From Kalmusia sp. IMI 367209 (lineage: Eukaryota > Ascomycota > Dothideomycetes > Pleosporales > Didymosphaeriaceae), in NCBI GenBank assembly GCA_027946365.1, contig JAPEUQ010000003.1:1798001-1862000 (forward strand): 64,000 bases of DNA, written 5' to 3'. Under the pieces are notes generated by a model. The model did not search any database. It saw only the letters and a list, made by a program, of their open reading frames with translations, and was not told where the DNA came from. The translations under genes and the position numbers were made by a program. How positions within the stretch are numbered: the first letter of the stretch is position 1; each line of letters starts with the position of its first letter. Shown here piece by piece: positions 46,521-59,292 of the stretch.

Positions 46521-49323
46521 GGTTGTGTACAATGGGCGGTATCCGTAGATGAGAATGGTCGGATAAGGCGGAGAAGGGGAATGGAGATGGATGTGGAGAT
46601 GGGAATGCTTTAGGTTCGGCTCGGACTTCTGGCGGATTCGGATATCGTGGTCCGAGCTCTGCTAACACGATGGATTCCATCCGCACCGCGCGAGATGTTC
46701 TATGGAATAACAGTAATCAAATTTCCACATTGCGTATTCTCTCAAGAACATATCCTTTCTCCTAGTAAGAACCGTACAAACCATAGTCAGCTAAGAGAAG
46801 CAGTTATCACGTGATGAAACCCCATCTGCGATATCCTATGGATTTCGTTTACTAGCGACCTTAGTATAGAATTATTCATGTCTGTTGGCTTTGACGGATA
46901 AGGCCAGTCACGTTGCGATTAGTCACTAGTGCGACTTGCTATTCCCAATTCATCAAGCTATCTCCAAACTTCCATCCCAAATGTGAGATCTTACACTATC
47001 GCTGCTCCGCTTAGACGATTGTCGGTTCTATCTCCTATGTGACATCGTCACCATGAGGCAGCTACTGCTTTGCGGCCCGTATGCCGTACAGGCATTCATT
47101 TATCCGGTTTGGCAGCATACCATGTCTCATCTAAATCGCCAGGGCCATGGCACAGCCAATGGACATACTGCCTTAGCTTTGTGACTGCTAGCTTTGCCAT
47201 AATATTGCGATCAGTAACACTTCAATGTACAACTCAAGTCAGATCTCTGTCTTTCTCTTACTCTTCCTTTACCTCTACGTTCGAATGCTTTTGGAATGAT
47301 CGCAAGCTCCTAGCACGAAAGCCTCTGAAATAGCATTGTATGACTGTGCTGGTGCTCCCATTACCCGGGAAGCGCTATCTTGCATATATTAGCAGTCTAT
47401 CGCCATTGGCGTGACTATGATGATCGACTTAAGGCGGCTGAGTTATATCCCACTTTGAATCTCCGATACCGTCTCATTGCCTCGCTCGCTATCTATTTGA
47501 ACCCAGTACCTAGGTTGTCTGTCTTGTCACAAATCTAGGTGATGAGGCTCCAAGCATTCGACAGAAGAGCCTCAAGAGAAGCGTGCTTGTGCGGCTTAGT
47601 GGCGCAAAGATGTACCTTTAGCCGCTCTCCACTTGCCCGCAGACGCTGAAGAACGGCTTGGGGCCACATTGTGGAGAATTGGTACTTAACTTGCCTTCAC
47701 CCATCCATTTTCGAACCCTGAGAGCCGCATTGTGAGCCTCCATCGTACCATAGCCGACCGACAGCGAGCGAAGACCTGGCCCAACCTAGTGCGATTTGGA
47801 GAAGACGCACTTGATACTACCCCGCACCATTTTCCCTGAGCAAGTTTTCAAGCCACGCTGGAATCAGTTGGTCGGATCGGATCTTGTGTTACGCGAACAT
47901 GATCTAGAGGCCCCGAGAGACCCAGTCTATCGTCTCCAACGGGTGACTCCACAACCCTGGCACAAAGACGCCTGTACTACCCGCCGATATTGCCCACCTC
48001 GTCGCAATTTCACGATACGCTACGATGCCCTCGGTCGCCTTACAGTTACTCGACCCCTAATATTAGACACCATCCCCAAATTATCGACTCGACAGGACTT
48101 CGAGTCGCTATCCTACTAGCTTCTGAGGGAAAGCCATGCATTCAAGTCACCGAAATCCGACCACAGGAAGGCACTCTTGACTCCAGTTGTATAAGAGTAC
48201 TTTCGGGGCAAGACAACAACTGTGGAGGCAGCGATACAGTGTGGGGGAACCCTGGTACCCCGCAAATGCGCGAGTGCCGAAATACTAGCTCTTGAGCCTA
48301 AATCAACCCCAGCTTTGCCTTCATCTACCCAGATTGGCTGAAAGCTCCATAGAACATCTCAGCTCTTCTACACATACTCAGGGTCCAATTGCACTGCAGA
48401 AAAATGAGCGGAATACCAACAGACCCCATCACGAGCGATCTGACAGCTTCGTTGTCATTCGAGGAAATCTTCTAGAATCCGCCCACCGCAGCCGCCCTCA
48501 TCAAATCGACCAGGACGCCTCCGAACCGAAAAGGGTACCTACAATTTGCTTGCTCCGTAAAAGGGGGTGAAGCATCCGATCGCGGCTGTGGAGTATGCAG
48601 CAACGATTGCATAGGTCTTGCACATGTATCGAAAGTACGACAGACACGACGATCGCCACCACGAGCTACAAGCTATTTTCAGTTTTTCGTTACGATACAT
48701 GACCGACTAGAATTATTCTGGTCAACCTCACGATGTGTCTTGTACAGACGTGGCGTGGTGCTCCTCTTCTTAACCGGGCTTGAAGCCGATGCTTGTCCTA
48801 ACCTTGTAGCGACCCTCACAGGATCCTATCACATCGTCCGCACACTACAGGTCGTGTATTTGAGGCTCATATCTGCACTTCGGAAATTATGGCCTTTCAT
48901 ATGCGCAGGCGTGATGTGCCAATCATGGTTTCCGCCCAGACACACATACCATATTCCGCGAGTGCCGCTTTTGGGAGCGGCATATGCACGATGTCACATA
49001 CGGGTTTTTTGCACCCTGGCCCTTGTCTGATCTTCTGCTTCCATTTGGGATCGTTTTCGTCGCTCCGATCAAGAACACTCCCCAGATTAGGGACATTCTG
49101 GCAGAATTGACGCACAAATCCTGCAACCTACCAAAGCAGATTTGGATTTCATTTCTGCAATTACGGTACGATTCTATCTCCCGTCATTCCGCAACGCTGT
49201 CCAGATCGACTATTCCGACACGGCCTGGTCATTCGGTAATCGCCACTGCTCACATATAAGAACAAGATGTTTCCCGGATGACCCCAGATACGCCACAGAT
49301 TTCGTCAACTATTCCATTCCAAT
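46521..49323. other. Intergenic and cellobiohydrolase upstream region
   Basis: 2.8 kb between divergent genes. Short frames such as 47.8-48.3 kb do not form a recognisable gene. A perfect GCCGCT/AGCGGC stem lies at 48964-48981. The TATA element near 49255 belongs to the GH7 gene. Confidence 0.4.
49253..49260 (+). promoter_or_regulatory. TATA box of the GH7 gene
   Basis: CATATAAG ends 63 bp before the ATG at 49324. Confidence 0.5.
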
Positions 49324-51000
49324 ATGTATCGCCTCCTCACCGTCGCGTCATCCCTTCTTGCTGTGGTCCAGGGCCAGTTGGTGGGAACCCAACAGACCGA
49401 GACTCACCCTGGCATGACATGGCAGCAATGCACGGCCAAGGGCAGCTGTACCACAAAGAATGGCAAGGTCGTCGTTGACGCCAGTGAGTGCACATTTGAT
49501 GTACATGCAGAAACACACTGACTAATCATCTCAAGACTGGCGCTGGCTCCACACCAAGACCGGGTAGGTCTTTTGAAAATCAAAGCATGGGATCCAAGAT
49601 TAATACGTAGCTAGCTATGACAACTGCTACACCGGCAACGAGTGGAACTCGACCCTTTGCAAGGGTAAGTGAGTTTGAAAGATAGAGACCGGTTGACCAC
49701 GTGCACTGACCGTGATGGTAGACAACAAGTCGTGTGCGGCGAATTGTGCCCTCGATGGGGCTGACTACAAGGGCACCTATGGAATCACCGCGAGCGGAAA
49801 CTCACTCCAGTTGAAGTTTGTTACCAAGGGATCCTACTCCACCAATATCGGCTCTCGTACCTACATGATGAAGGACGACTCTACATACGAAATGTACAAG
49901 TTTGCAGCTGACACCGAGTTCACCTTCGACGTGGACCTATCGAACCTTCCCTGCGGTCTTAACGGCGCTCTATACTTCGTCTCTATGGACGCTGACGGTG
50001 GCATGAAGAAGTACTCTACTAACAAAGCGGGTGCCAAATACGGCACAGGCTACTGCGATGCCCAATGTCCGCGCGACCTGAAGTTCATCAACGGCGAGGT
50101 AAATCACGATAGAGGTGTCTGCTTTGCTACACTCGACTGACTGTGTATTAGGGCAATGTGGAGGGCTGGAAGCAGTCTTCCAACGACCAGAATGCTGGTG
50201 TCGGTGGTCACGGAAGCTGCTGCGCCGAGATGGATATCTGGGAAGCCAACAGCGTCTCTACAGCCGTGACACCTCACTCTTGCAGCACAATCGAACAGAG
50301 CCGATGCGACGGAGACAGTTGCGGTGGAACATACTCGAGCGACCGCTATGCAGGTGTATGCGATCCCGATGGCTGCGACTTCAACTCGTACCGCATGGGC
50401 GACAAGACCTTTTACGGCAAGGGCAAGACTGTGGATACTTCCAAGAAGTTCACCGTCGTTACGCAATTCGTTGGCTCAGGCGCCAACATGGAGATCAAAC
50501 GCTTCTATGTGCAGAACGGCAAGGTTGGTCACTTCCATTACACCTCGCAAATTGCGGCCAGTAGCTAACTTGATCATCAGGTCATCCCCAACTCGCAGTC
50601 CCAGATCTCGGGTGTGGACGGCAACTCCATCACCACCAAATTCTGTGACCAGCAAAAGCAAGTTTTCGGCGATACCTACACGTTCAAGGACAAGGGTGGC
50701 ATGGCCAACATGTCCAAGGCTCTCCAGCAGGGTATGGTGTTGGTTATGTCGCTGTGGGATGACCACTACGCCAATATGCTGTGGCTCGACTCGACCTACC
50801 CAACTGATAAGGACGCGTCAGTACCCGGCATCGGCCGCGGCGAGTGCGAGACTAGCTCTGGTGTAAGTATCAATTTTGAGGTGAATAGATCAAGCGTTGA
50901 CATCGTCCAGGTACCCGCCGATGTGGAATCGAAGAATGCTGATGCGTCTGTTACTTATAGCAACATCAAGGTCGGCCCACTCAACTCGACCTTCGGTTAG
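49324..51000 (+). CDS. Secreted GH7 cellobiohydrolase, no CBM
   Basis: Seven exons: 49324-49483, 49536-49563, 49615-49664, 49722-50098, 50152-50523, 50581-50862 and 50911-51000, about 452 aa. A signal peptide ([17 protein letters not shown]) is followed by the mature start [19 protein letters not shown]. The GH7 catalytic motif EMDIWEANS gives E231 (nucleophile), D233 and E236 (acid/base). Many Cys pairs and the PYG-type surface loops expected of Cel7 are present ([21 protein letters not shown]). The protein ends shortly after the catalytic domain ([13 protein letters not shown]) without linker or CBM1. Intron 50863-50910 is 48 bp and in frame, so unspliced reading adds 16 residues. The enzyme releases cellobiose processively from the reducing ends of cellulose outside the cell. 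Confidence 0.96.
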
Positions 51001-51326
51001 ATGGAGACTGCTGCTCTTCGAATAGCCGCTAGGAGATATGAATGTGAGAGTGCGCTGTGGTTTGATTGTTCATAAATGTCTCAGCTTCTGTACATACTTG
51101 TTCAAGTCGATGCGCACACAGTCAATACAAACAGACCCTGTAGCATGATCTTTTCCAATATTCTATGTTCTATCTCTTGATATTCTGCGATATGCTATTT
51201 TTGGGAGTCTGGTGGTGTGGCAGTTAGGCGGAGAACGAAACGCCGCTGAAACACGCCCATAGTTTCAACGCACTTTCTTCTATTTTTGCGCAACCACGCT
51301 CTCGTCACTTTTGCATCTTCGACATC
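51001..51326. other. Short intergenic region, GH7 to ferric reductase
   Basis: 326 bp: 3' UTR of the GH7 gene and promoter of the ferric reductase. No specific site was recognised. Confidence 0.4.
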
Positions 51327-53691
51327 ATGGATGATGTGAGATATGAGCACCATTTGAAGCATCGCGGAAGGGCGAATCTGCGTGTTGCGGAGGTATTCTG
51401 GCTCGCCATATGTGTGGTAGTATTTGCGAGATGCATGCGGCGCATGCTAGGGTGGTGTAAAAACAGGTGAGGAGATAATACTTTGAGAAGAAAGAGCGCT
51501 GATGATTCAGAAGGTACGGAGTGCAAGGTGTGCGATTTAGGTACACGTGGTTTGGTGCCTGGCTCCAAAGGAAAGCTGCGTTCTACAAGGCTGTCTCCCT
51601 AACTAGACTTCCTTTAGAACATGTTTCTCTCGAACGCTTCATTGTCTTGACGGTAGGTCACACATGACTCTACAAATAGCTATTATATACAACGATCATG
51701 CACACTGTGCATTCAAAGGCGACTCACAATTTTAAGATATACTTACTGACTCATGTCCGCATCCGCAGGCATACACGTCCATCATCATCACAATACTTCT
51801 CAGCGTGGACGCACCTACTTTTACCTTCCACTTCACCGACGACGTCGCATTCCGCGCAGCATGGACAACGCTAACCCAAATCCCCCTGGTCTACATGCTT
51901 TCTACAAAGCGCGGCCCCTTCAACTATCTCACGGGCTTGAGTTACGAACGTATTAATTGGCTACATAGATGTGTAGCACGTATGCTGTTCGTCTCTGCGA
52001 CTGTACATATGAGCATTATGCTCTCCTCTATCTCACTCTCTGAACTAATGAGGTCGGAAGAGGAGGCGATGAGGATCGTGAGATATGGTGTTGCGGCTTA
52101 CGCTACATTGATTTGGATCGCGGCATCAAGCATTCTCGGGGTGAGGAAGAGCTTTTATCGTGCTTTCCACGTTAATCATTGGATTTCAACAATAATGTTT
52201 CTGGGAATCGTACTGAATCATGTACCCAGCTATGCACGACTCCCTATCTATACATCAATCGCGCTCGTAGCAACAGATAAGAGTCTAGTAGCATTCAGGT
52301 ATCTTTCGGTCAACATCAGCATCAGGCCGATCAAGAAGAGGTTGACGGAATTTCGGGCAGGAGAAGGAAGGAGTAGGGAGGAGCATGTCCTGGCTATGGG
52401 CCATACTATTAAGATGATGGCGCCAGTTATCGCGAGCGGGAGCATGGCGGGCGCGGAGTCAACAACTATGGTGCGGATTTCTGACGTGCCATTTAAGTGG
52501 AGGCCTGGCCAGCATGTGAGGATGTGGGTTCCGAGATTAGGGGCGCTAGAGGTGCATCCTTTCACGTCGGCGACATGCTCGCCCCTTTCATTTCCACATG
52601 ACCTCGAAACTCAAGACGCGGAAGAGCATGGGCTGCTGTCAGTTTATGAGGGCATGCAGGCAAACGATATGATTCTGATGATCAAGGCGAAGGGCGGCTT
52701 GACGAAGAGACTGGCGGAGTACTATGATAAGTGGCGGTCTTTACCCTGTCCAAATGCAAGCACACCAAGCTCGTCGCTGGTAGCGTTTCTGGACGGTCCG
52801 TATGGAAGAGCTCCGGTATGGGAAGAGTACGAAAGCATCGTCATGGTATCGACATCGACTGGCATATCTTTCATGGTATCTATCCTGCACTACCTCGAGC
52901 ATCTATGCGCTACGAAAAAAACACGACTGCGCACACGACAAGTTCGCCTCACATGGGCGAATAAACATATCGAGCCACATTTTGAGGCGACGGTGACCGA
53001 TCTGCTCTCCAAATACAGCAAGTTCTTACGCGACTCTGGAATTAATGTGGAAGTGGAGTTTTATATAACTTGCCCTGAGTCTAAAGAGCGACCGACAGGG
53101 CCTGACATGCACAATGTCGATCTTTTTGCCCACTTGCGGAGTTGGAAGCCACGCCGTCTGGCCGGAAGACCACCTCTACGGATTAAGAATCCAAACAGCT
53201 CTGATCCTAGCGAATCAGATGAAGAGATGGAATATTCACCGAATACCCTTTCACCCACGATTAGCGAAGTAGGAAGTCGTTCGAGCGAAGGAACTTATGT
53301 CAACGAACAGCGACCTTGTCTCTCTGATCTAGACTTAGTTGCAGAAGAACTAGACACATCATATTGGACTAGATTTCGACGACCACAATTCTCCAGCGCA
53401 GAAAGGAGGATGCCAAAGCCCTGCAATTGTGCCCTTTTAAGGCATCAAGAGCGGAAATGCGGAGCCAAAAGATCGCCGGAATTCATATCGAGAATTCACA
53501 GCAAACGTCCGGATATTGAGGCCATTCTTTGTTCAATAGTGCCGCGAGCGAGCTTGGTGAAAACGATGGTCGCTGTCTGTGGTACTAACATTTCGAATGA
53601 CGCTGGACGAGTGGTGTCGAAGATCAATATGGATTTTGCGTTGGGGCGGAGGGAACGCGGGGTGGATTTTTACGTTGAAGGGATGTCGTGA
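51327..53691 (+). CDS. Ferric reductase (FRE/NOX-like transmembrane oxidoreductase)
   Basis: Three exons: 51327-51466, 51511-51652 and 51769-53691, about 734 aa. The two small 5' exons supply the cytosolic N-terminus and first membrane helix (VAEVFWLAICVVVFA). The ferric-reductase membrane domain has two His pairs spaced 14 apart (H160/H174 in LHRCVARML..TVH and H231/H245 in NHWISTIMF..LNH), the ligands of two hemes. The cytosolic part has the FAD motif HPFT (about 356), the NADPH motif DGPYG (about 437) and a C-terminal VCGTNISND (about 698). A Ser/Glu-rich insertion sits inside the NAD-binding domain. It reduces extracellular Fe(III) or Cu(II) with electrons from NADPH at the plasma membrane. 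Confidence 0.92.
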
Positions 53692-54156
53692 GCTCCTGAG
53701 TCGAGGATGTGCATTGGAATATAGATACCCCATAGAAGATGCAAAGTTCCTAAAGTTGAGAAGAAACTTATTTTCAAGGTGGAGCTAGTCATCTCAGCAT
53801 GACTAGAGGCTTCACACAAATCATTCAAGCAAGAATGTGCCCAGCATTAAATGCAGCCATCTTCACCCTTCAACCTAATCAAGCTTTTGACATAAGCAAG
53901 ACCCCTGTTCAATTATTGCTTAGCATTCATGATCATTGTGGGTGCATGGTTGTCTCCGCCAATCATGTTGCTTCGCTTGATGTTGCTGCAATCTTTAGTC
54001 GGCTTCGTCAGCGGCCCGCACCCCACATGGCGAACCTCTTTATGTAGAAGGTCTCCCAGAACAATTCGAGCTGCATCCTCCTGCTTCCCTTTTTTTGTGC
54101 AGGTCATCGTTGTGTTGATCTGCATTCAAGAAACCGAAAATCCTGAAGTTTTGAAG
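53692..54156. other. Intergenic, promoter of the DUF3533 gene
   Basis: 465 bp. The frame of the next gene is open upstream to 53929, but this part is unlike the family, so it is taken as leader. Confidence 0.4.
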
Positions 54157-55958
54157 ATGGCGACTCCTACTCTCGGGTGCCAGATCGCACCGCACTATGA
54201 ACATGACTATGACAGTGACGATTCTAGCGAGTCGAGCCTGGAGGAAGACACAATCAGTGGAAGTGGAGAGCAAGAGCAAAGAGAAGAGGCAGAGCAGGCG
54301 GATCTCGAGAAGCTGGAGACGCAACAAGAAATCGGGGCGATTCGTACTGCGACGCGACCGAGCATGAGGACGAGAACGAGAAGTAACAGGAAGGATCCGC
54401 CTGAACCCTCTGTCGGGTTCTTTCATTGGAAGATGGCCGGTGTGCGGCTACACGTGCTCAAGCTGTGGTTCCGCACCAACCTCATTCTCTCCGTTGCCAT
54501 TTTTGCGTTCCTGTGCTTGTTCTGGGGTGCCTTGTTCAACCAGGAGAAACGTATCGGATCCCTTGGAGTTTGGGTCGTCGACTTCGACGGGCAAGGATAT
54601 GATAATATCGAGCCTTTCGTCGGCCCGTTTGTGACCCAGTCAGTCCGATCAGTTATCGATGCCAGTAACCATCATCTCGGCTACACTTTCCGCTCGCCAG
54701 CCGACTTCGGTCACGATCCGCTCAAGGTCCGAGAGAGCGTATATGACTTTCAAGCATGGGGTGCGATCGTAATCAATGCGAATGCTACCGCGCTACTTGA
54801 GGCTGCGGTGAGAGATAGGAATTCAAGCTATGATCCTCTTGGATCTTGCCAATTGATTATAAATTCCGCTCGAGACCAGTCTACGACTTCTTCATATATT
54901 ATTCCGGCCTTCACTGCCATCCAAAAGGTCGCTGTGTCGAACTTCGGCCGCCAGTGGATACCGCGCCTGCTAGCAAATGCTTCAACAGACAACTCTGATC
55001 TGGGGGCTGTTCCGCAAGCGGTGTCTCCCGGAATCGAATTTACCATCTACGATCTGTGAGTAGTTCTGTATGCATGAGACACATGCCTCTATGATCTGAC
55101 TTCCCAGACGTCCATTCGCCCCGCCGATAGCCACACCCGCCGTTAGCATCGGCCTGATATACCTGATCATCCTCAGCTTCTTCAGTTTCACATTCTTCCT
55201 CCCGATCCATCTGAAATACCTCTCCCCCCGAGGTCATCCTCCGCTCCACTTCACGCACCTTATCGCATGGCGCTATGTCGCAACTGTAGTATCGTACTTC
55301 ATCCTCTCTTGTGTATACAGCCTCGTCTCACTCACCTTTTTGATGCCAATGTCCAACTCGAATGGCTCGCATGCGTGGCCTTCGTCCAATCCGAACGCAT
55401 ATGGCAGCGGGACCTTCGTGGTGTACTGGATGGTGAACTGGTTGGGCATGACGGCGCTGGGGCTCGCAAGCGAAAACATGGCAATGCTTCTCGGTACACC
55501 ATACACGGCGCTTTGGCTCATCTTCTGGGTCATAAGCAATGTCTCAACGGGCTTCTACCCGATCAGTCTAGAATCGAGATTTTATCGGTGGGGTTATGCG
55601 TGGCCGATTCACAACGTCGCCGAGTTGACGAGGCAGATACTCTTCGATTTGCACCCACGGATTGGGTTGAACCTTGGGATTCTCATCGTCTGGGTATGTA
55701 GATTTCCTGCCGGGCTTTAGCTTCAATGCGTGGCCACGACTATCTAAACTACTATTTGCTGACCTGCGTGTGCGCATACAGATTGTAATAGGTACGGCGC
55801 TATTTCCGCTATGCTGCTTTTATATGAGGTGGAAGACGATGCAGGTGAAGAAGAAGGCGGCCGAGCGTGACGCTGTCTGGCAGCAGCAGATGGAGAAGGA
55901 GAGGGAGGACCCGAGCCTGCTCGCAAGAATAACAACGAGTCAGCGCAAGCCTGCATGA
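54157..55958 (+). CDS. SNG1-like DUF3533 membrane protein
   Basis: Three exons: 54157-55055, 55108-55693 and 55782-55958, about 553 aa from MATPTLGC. An acidic cytosolic N-terminus precedes TM1 (LILSVAIFAFLCLFWGALF), then a ~170-residue loop containing GVWVVDFDGQ and the conserved-looking DFQAWGAIVINANAT, with several Asn-x-Ser/Thr sites. Five further helices form the C-terminal half (e.g. VSIGLIYLIILSFFSFTFF, WMVNWLGMTALGLASENMA, GYAWPIHNVAELTRQILFD between helices). This matches the DUF3533 family of yeast Sng1 (nitrosoguanidine resistance), proposed to act in drug resistance or membrane-lipid asymmetry. The biochemical activity is unknown. Confidence 0.85.
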
Positions 55959-56304
55959 TTTCACGGAGATTATGCTTCGCGTCGCAATATTGATTTTGGC
56001 TGGAAGTAAATAACAGCTCAGTTCGATGAAGGTGTTACAGAATGCAAATACGGAAAACGCGCCTTGAACAAGTAAGGTGCGCAGAAGCTTAATTCGCGCG
56101 CGGGCAAGATACTAGATGCCAAAGTAGACTTTCAGAGATAAAATTTTTGTATTGATGAATTGAAATCGAGGGAGGCTCAAGTTCCCGCGTGCCTGCCGAA
56201 CGCACCCCACAGTCTTATTGGTGGTTGCTCCCCACGTTTACCTTCAGCACTCCACTTTTAGTGTTGTACATATACTATTTAAACGCGAGTTTCTTCATCA
56301 ACAA

Positions 56305-56445
56305 CAAAGGCCTCAATGGTTCAGCGGTATACAGCTCCGCTTCGAAAACAAATATCTCATCAAGAGTAAGTAGCCCCCTTCCCCAGCGTTGTTTTTTTTT
56401 TCAGATCTATTAAGAGAAGTTCGATCCTTCTAGGCGACGTTTATT
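56305..56445 (+). repeat. Diverged repeat, copy 2
   Basis: Counterpart of 6095-6240 in the same orientation, with TGGTTCAGCGG, CATCAAGAGTAAGTA, CAGCGTTGTTTTTTTTT and GTTCGATCCTTC in order. CC in copy 1 is TT here at the first motif, a RIP-like change. Confidence 0.5.
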
Positions 56446-57320
56446 CTTTTGGCTATAGTAAGGGAGTTCATTCATGCAAAATAGTGAATCTATCTCTAGC
56501 TTGTCTTATTTATCGGGCAGATCATGGCTTTGAGTAGGCAATCTACACTTTTGGGCATATAAACCCAGACATGCCACTCAAAAAAAGATTCGAAGTGCTT
56601 GAGAACTACTTTTTACAGCATTTACATCATGTTGAATCGGATTTCTCTCTTAGGGCCTGTTTGCATGGCCACTTTAGATGTGCTACTGAGTGAGAGCGGT
56701 GTAAGAAGTCACTGCATCAGTGGGATAGTACGAAGAACGAGGTTTTTCATGAGCAAAAATTTGCACAAGGGAAGCACAACGAGATAGTTGCTGACCTCCT
56801 TCAAGCAATTGTGAATGAAGGGCGCAAATGTAGCGGTGCTAAATGCGGCTTAGCGCAGCCTCGCGGTGAGGCAGGAGCAGAGCAGCCACTACTTAACCGC
56901 CAACTCCCCTCTTTCTCTTAATCTTTCAAAACCTTATAATCGATATTTTTCAGCTCTGCTCTCATACCTCACTTCCGCCCCCGCCCTTTCTTCGAACGCC
57001 CACTTTACCACTACCGGCTCGAGCCGCCGGTACACTAAGCAACCAACCAGCAATACAAACACAGCGTTATTGACATCAACAAACAGTCCTAAGTATGTGT
57101 AGATATCTGTTCAGCCACAGAGAAAAATTCTCTGCCTGCGCACTCACCTTCGCGGGCCACTTTCCAAAGCCTGTTAGCAACACGGCACAATCTCGTACGT
57201 ACAGTGATACAGAGTAAGTTTCTGCCTCGCATGATTCGCACAATTTGTGCGATATCCTACAACTATATCTGGTCGATTGATTGGAGAGTTCGAGTCCCAC
57301 GCACCGAGCTCCACTCTAGG

Positions 57321-57382
57321 CCTATATCAATAACCCGCGAACCCCAGAGAGAGACGCAGGCCCCCTGGAGGGTGATACGTCC
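57321..57382 (+). repeat. Diverged repeat unit, core copy C
   Basis: CCTATATCAATAACCC..AGAGAGACGCAGGCCCCC..GTGATACGT aligns with 58333-58390. In one frame both encode ETQAP(W)RVI. Confidence 0.45.
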
Positions 57383-57571
57383 AGAGAAGAAACAGACTCT
57401 CAGAGAGTAACAACAAGACCACCATTTAAGTGGCCCTAGGAGAGTGGGATGTAATCGATGCGTACCTTTACGATTACTGCGCTTACGTCTTTGCCTCTGG
57501 GGTATTAACGATCTAAGATAGTCCCACAGTGGCTATTTCCTGCCCGAGTAGAATGTTCTGCTGCTAATACT

Positions 57572-57829
57572 TTCTGAGCTTGAACATCTTTGCTCTTGAC
57601 GCCGTCCGTATTACGAATAGATGCTAATACCTAGGCAGGTCGGCACTTTAATCTTTACTACGATATCTCTCCGTAAACTTTCCCACCTCCCCAGCTCCTT
57701 ATACCCCGGGCCGTAAAGAGCGGAGTCAAGCTCCCCATACTTGTCCTCCACCGGCCCCACCCCACGCCCTAGAACAAACAACCCCGGTCCCACAGAGGGA
57801 GTAGCAGGCGCGTCGGAGGTGATGCTCCG
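57572..57829 (+). repeat. Diverged repeat unit, copy A
   Basis: It is collinear with copy B (58136-58395): TCTGAGCTTGAACATCT, AGCTCCCCATACTT and the CCTAGA core occur at matching offsets of 0, about 155 and about 195 bp. Confidence 0.5.
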
Positions 57830-58135
57830 ATGGATGACCCTGAGTCGACCAACCGTTGCTTGGTCGGCGATCCAAGCGACACAACCTCTCGGTAGAAGCC
57901 AAAACCCGAGTAATAAAGTGTCCGACGGAGCGCCGCATGACCTTGTCTCGGAAGGTTATATCCTGAGCAAAGACACGCTCGTTGGGTAGTAACGGCGCGT
58001 CCTGAACATAAGGGTCACGCAAACCATGCATGCATGGTAGTTCGCTTTGCGCTTGCAAGCTCTGCCTCTGTGGGGTCGACGACGCCAGATAGAACCAGTC
58101 TGAACTCCCTACCCGGTGTCTGTGTCAGATATGGT

Positions 58136-58395
58136 ATCTGAGCTCGAACATCTATTCTTTCCTTCTCCTTGGTCCGTTTTTGTTCGCGTTGCCTCGCTAA
58201 CATTTGACTATCTGGTACGCGATACCATATCAATCTACCTACTTTCCTCTATCTGCATACCCACGGACTGCGTAGAGGTGGGACTAAGCTCCTCATACTT
58301 CTTTCCCCTCGTATGCATCTACATGCAACCGGCCTAGATGAAGTAACATTCGGCCCTTTAGGAGAGACACAGGCACCCAGGGTTATACCTGGGGC
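58136..58395 (+). repeat. Diverged repeat unit, copy B
   Basis: Second collinear copy, 564 bp downstream of copy A. A short perfect palindrome (GATCTTT AC AAAGATC) follows it. Confidence 0.5.
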
Positions 58396-58938
58396 AGCTG
58401 TGATCTTTACAAAGATCAAGATACGCCAGGGTAGTGGTGTAGCTTCCTCTGTCATACAGCGGCTTGTGTCTTTGTCTTGGGGGGTACGGCGACGCCAGGA
58501 TATTCCAACAAGGCTGTGCCCCTACCTGAGACTCTACTCCTGTGCCTTAAGTGGTTTTCTAAGCTCATACATTTACCAGCTCCTTCATTGACTTTGGCGA
58601 TTGTACCAATTGGTGGTTATCAGGTGTGGTATGTTGAAACAATACGAGGCAGCCGCGGGCTACGATCGCGAATGACTTCGTAATATCTCCACGTTTTCGA
58701 TGCGTTCTCACATACTTTCTTATTTAGAACAACGACATGGGAGAGAAGTGAGTGTTGCTATGTATTCGGGAGCCATGAAGTCGGGTGACATCCCTAATCG
58801 AGCTGGTAGAGATGTCAGAGGGTAAGTAGAGGGACATAAAGCGTGGAGTGCTGCACATCTACGTAGAGTGAATCGCTAACGATAGATATATACATAGTAG
58901 GCCTCACAAAAATACTTACACTGAACCCGTAAGTACCC

Positions 58939-59292
58939 ATGATACATCTATCTCTTCAAGTCCCTTACGAACTCTCGCTGCCTGAGGAATCATTGCTCCC
59001 TATAACCACCGAATCACCACCGCACCCAAGTACATCGCCACGCTCCACGACACATTGCCTGCCCACTCGTAATAGCCTCCAAACTCCCTCACCCCGCACA
59101 CGTCACCCTTACGTCTCCCCACCACGCGTCTCCACGCAGCCATTTCATGCGCGCCCTGAAACCCTAGCTCCTCTCTCTTACCAAGACAAGCATCACCAAG
59201 CATCGCCTTTCGCACGAGCATCTCCACGCCCCAACAACAGCGCCAGGGACTTCTCACCCACCACAATCGAAACAAATTATGCAAGCGTCTAG
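58939..59292 (+). CDS. Hypothetical Pro/Ser/Thr-rich ORF, 117 aa
   Basis: ATG-initiated frame rich in Pro, Ser, Thr, His and Arg (PRSTTHCLPTRNSLQTPSPR). It has no domains, signal peptide or membrane segment. It could be a small disordered protein, one exon of a missed gene, or chance. Confidence 0.3.
   Translation: MIHLSLQVPYELSLPEESLLPITTESPPHPSTSPRSTTHCLPTRNSLQTPSPRTRHPYVSPPRVSTQPFHARPETLAPLSYQDKHHQASPFARASPRPNNSARDFSPTTIETNYASV

Larger units (their letters stand above)
55959..58938. other. Gene-poor region with diverged repeats
   Basis: 3 kb. It holds repeat copy 2 of the 6.1/56.3 kb pair and a tandem-like diverged repeat at 57.3-58.4 kb. Open frames are short and stop-interrupted; no intact gene is seen. 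Confidence 0.5.

Noticed and set aside
57204..57320. B-box-like GTTCGAGTCCC suggesting a tRNA
   Set aside because: No matching T-stem, acceptor stem or anticodon arm could be folded around it.
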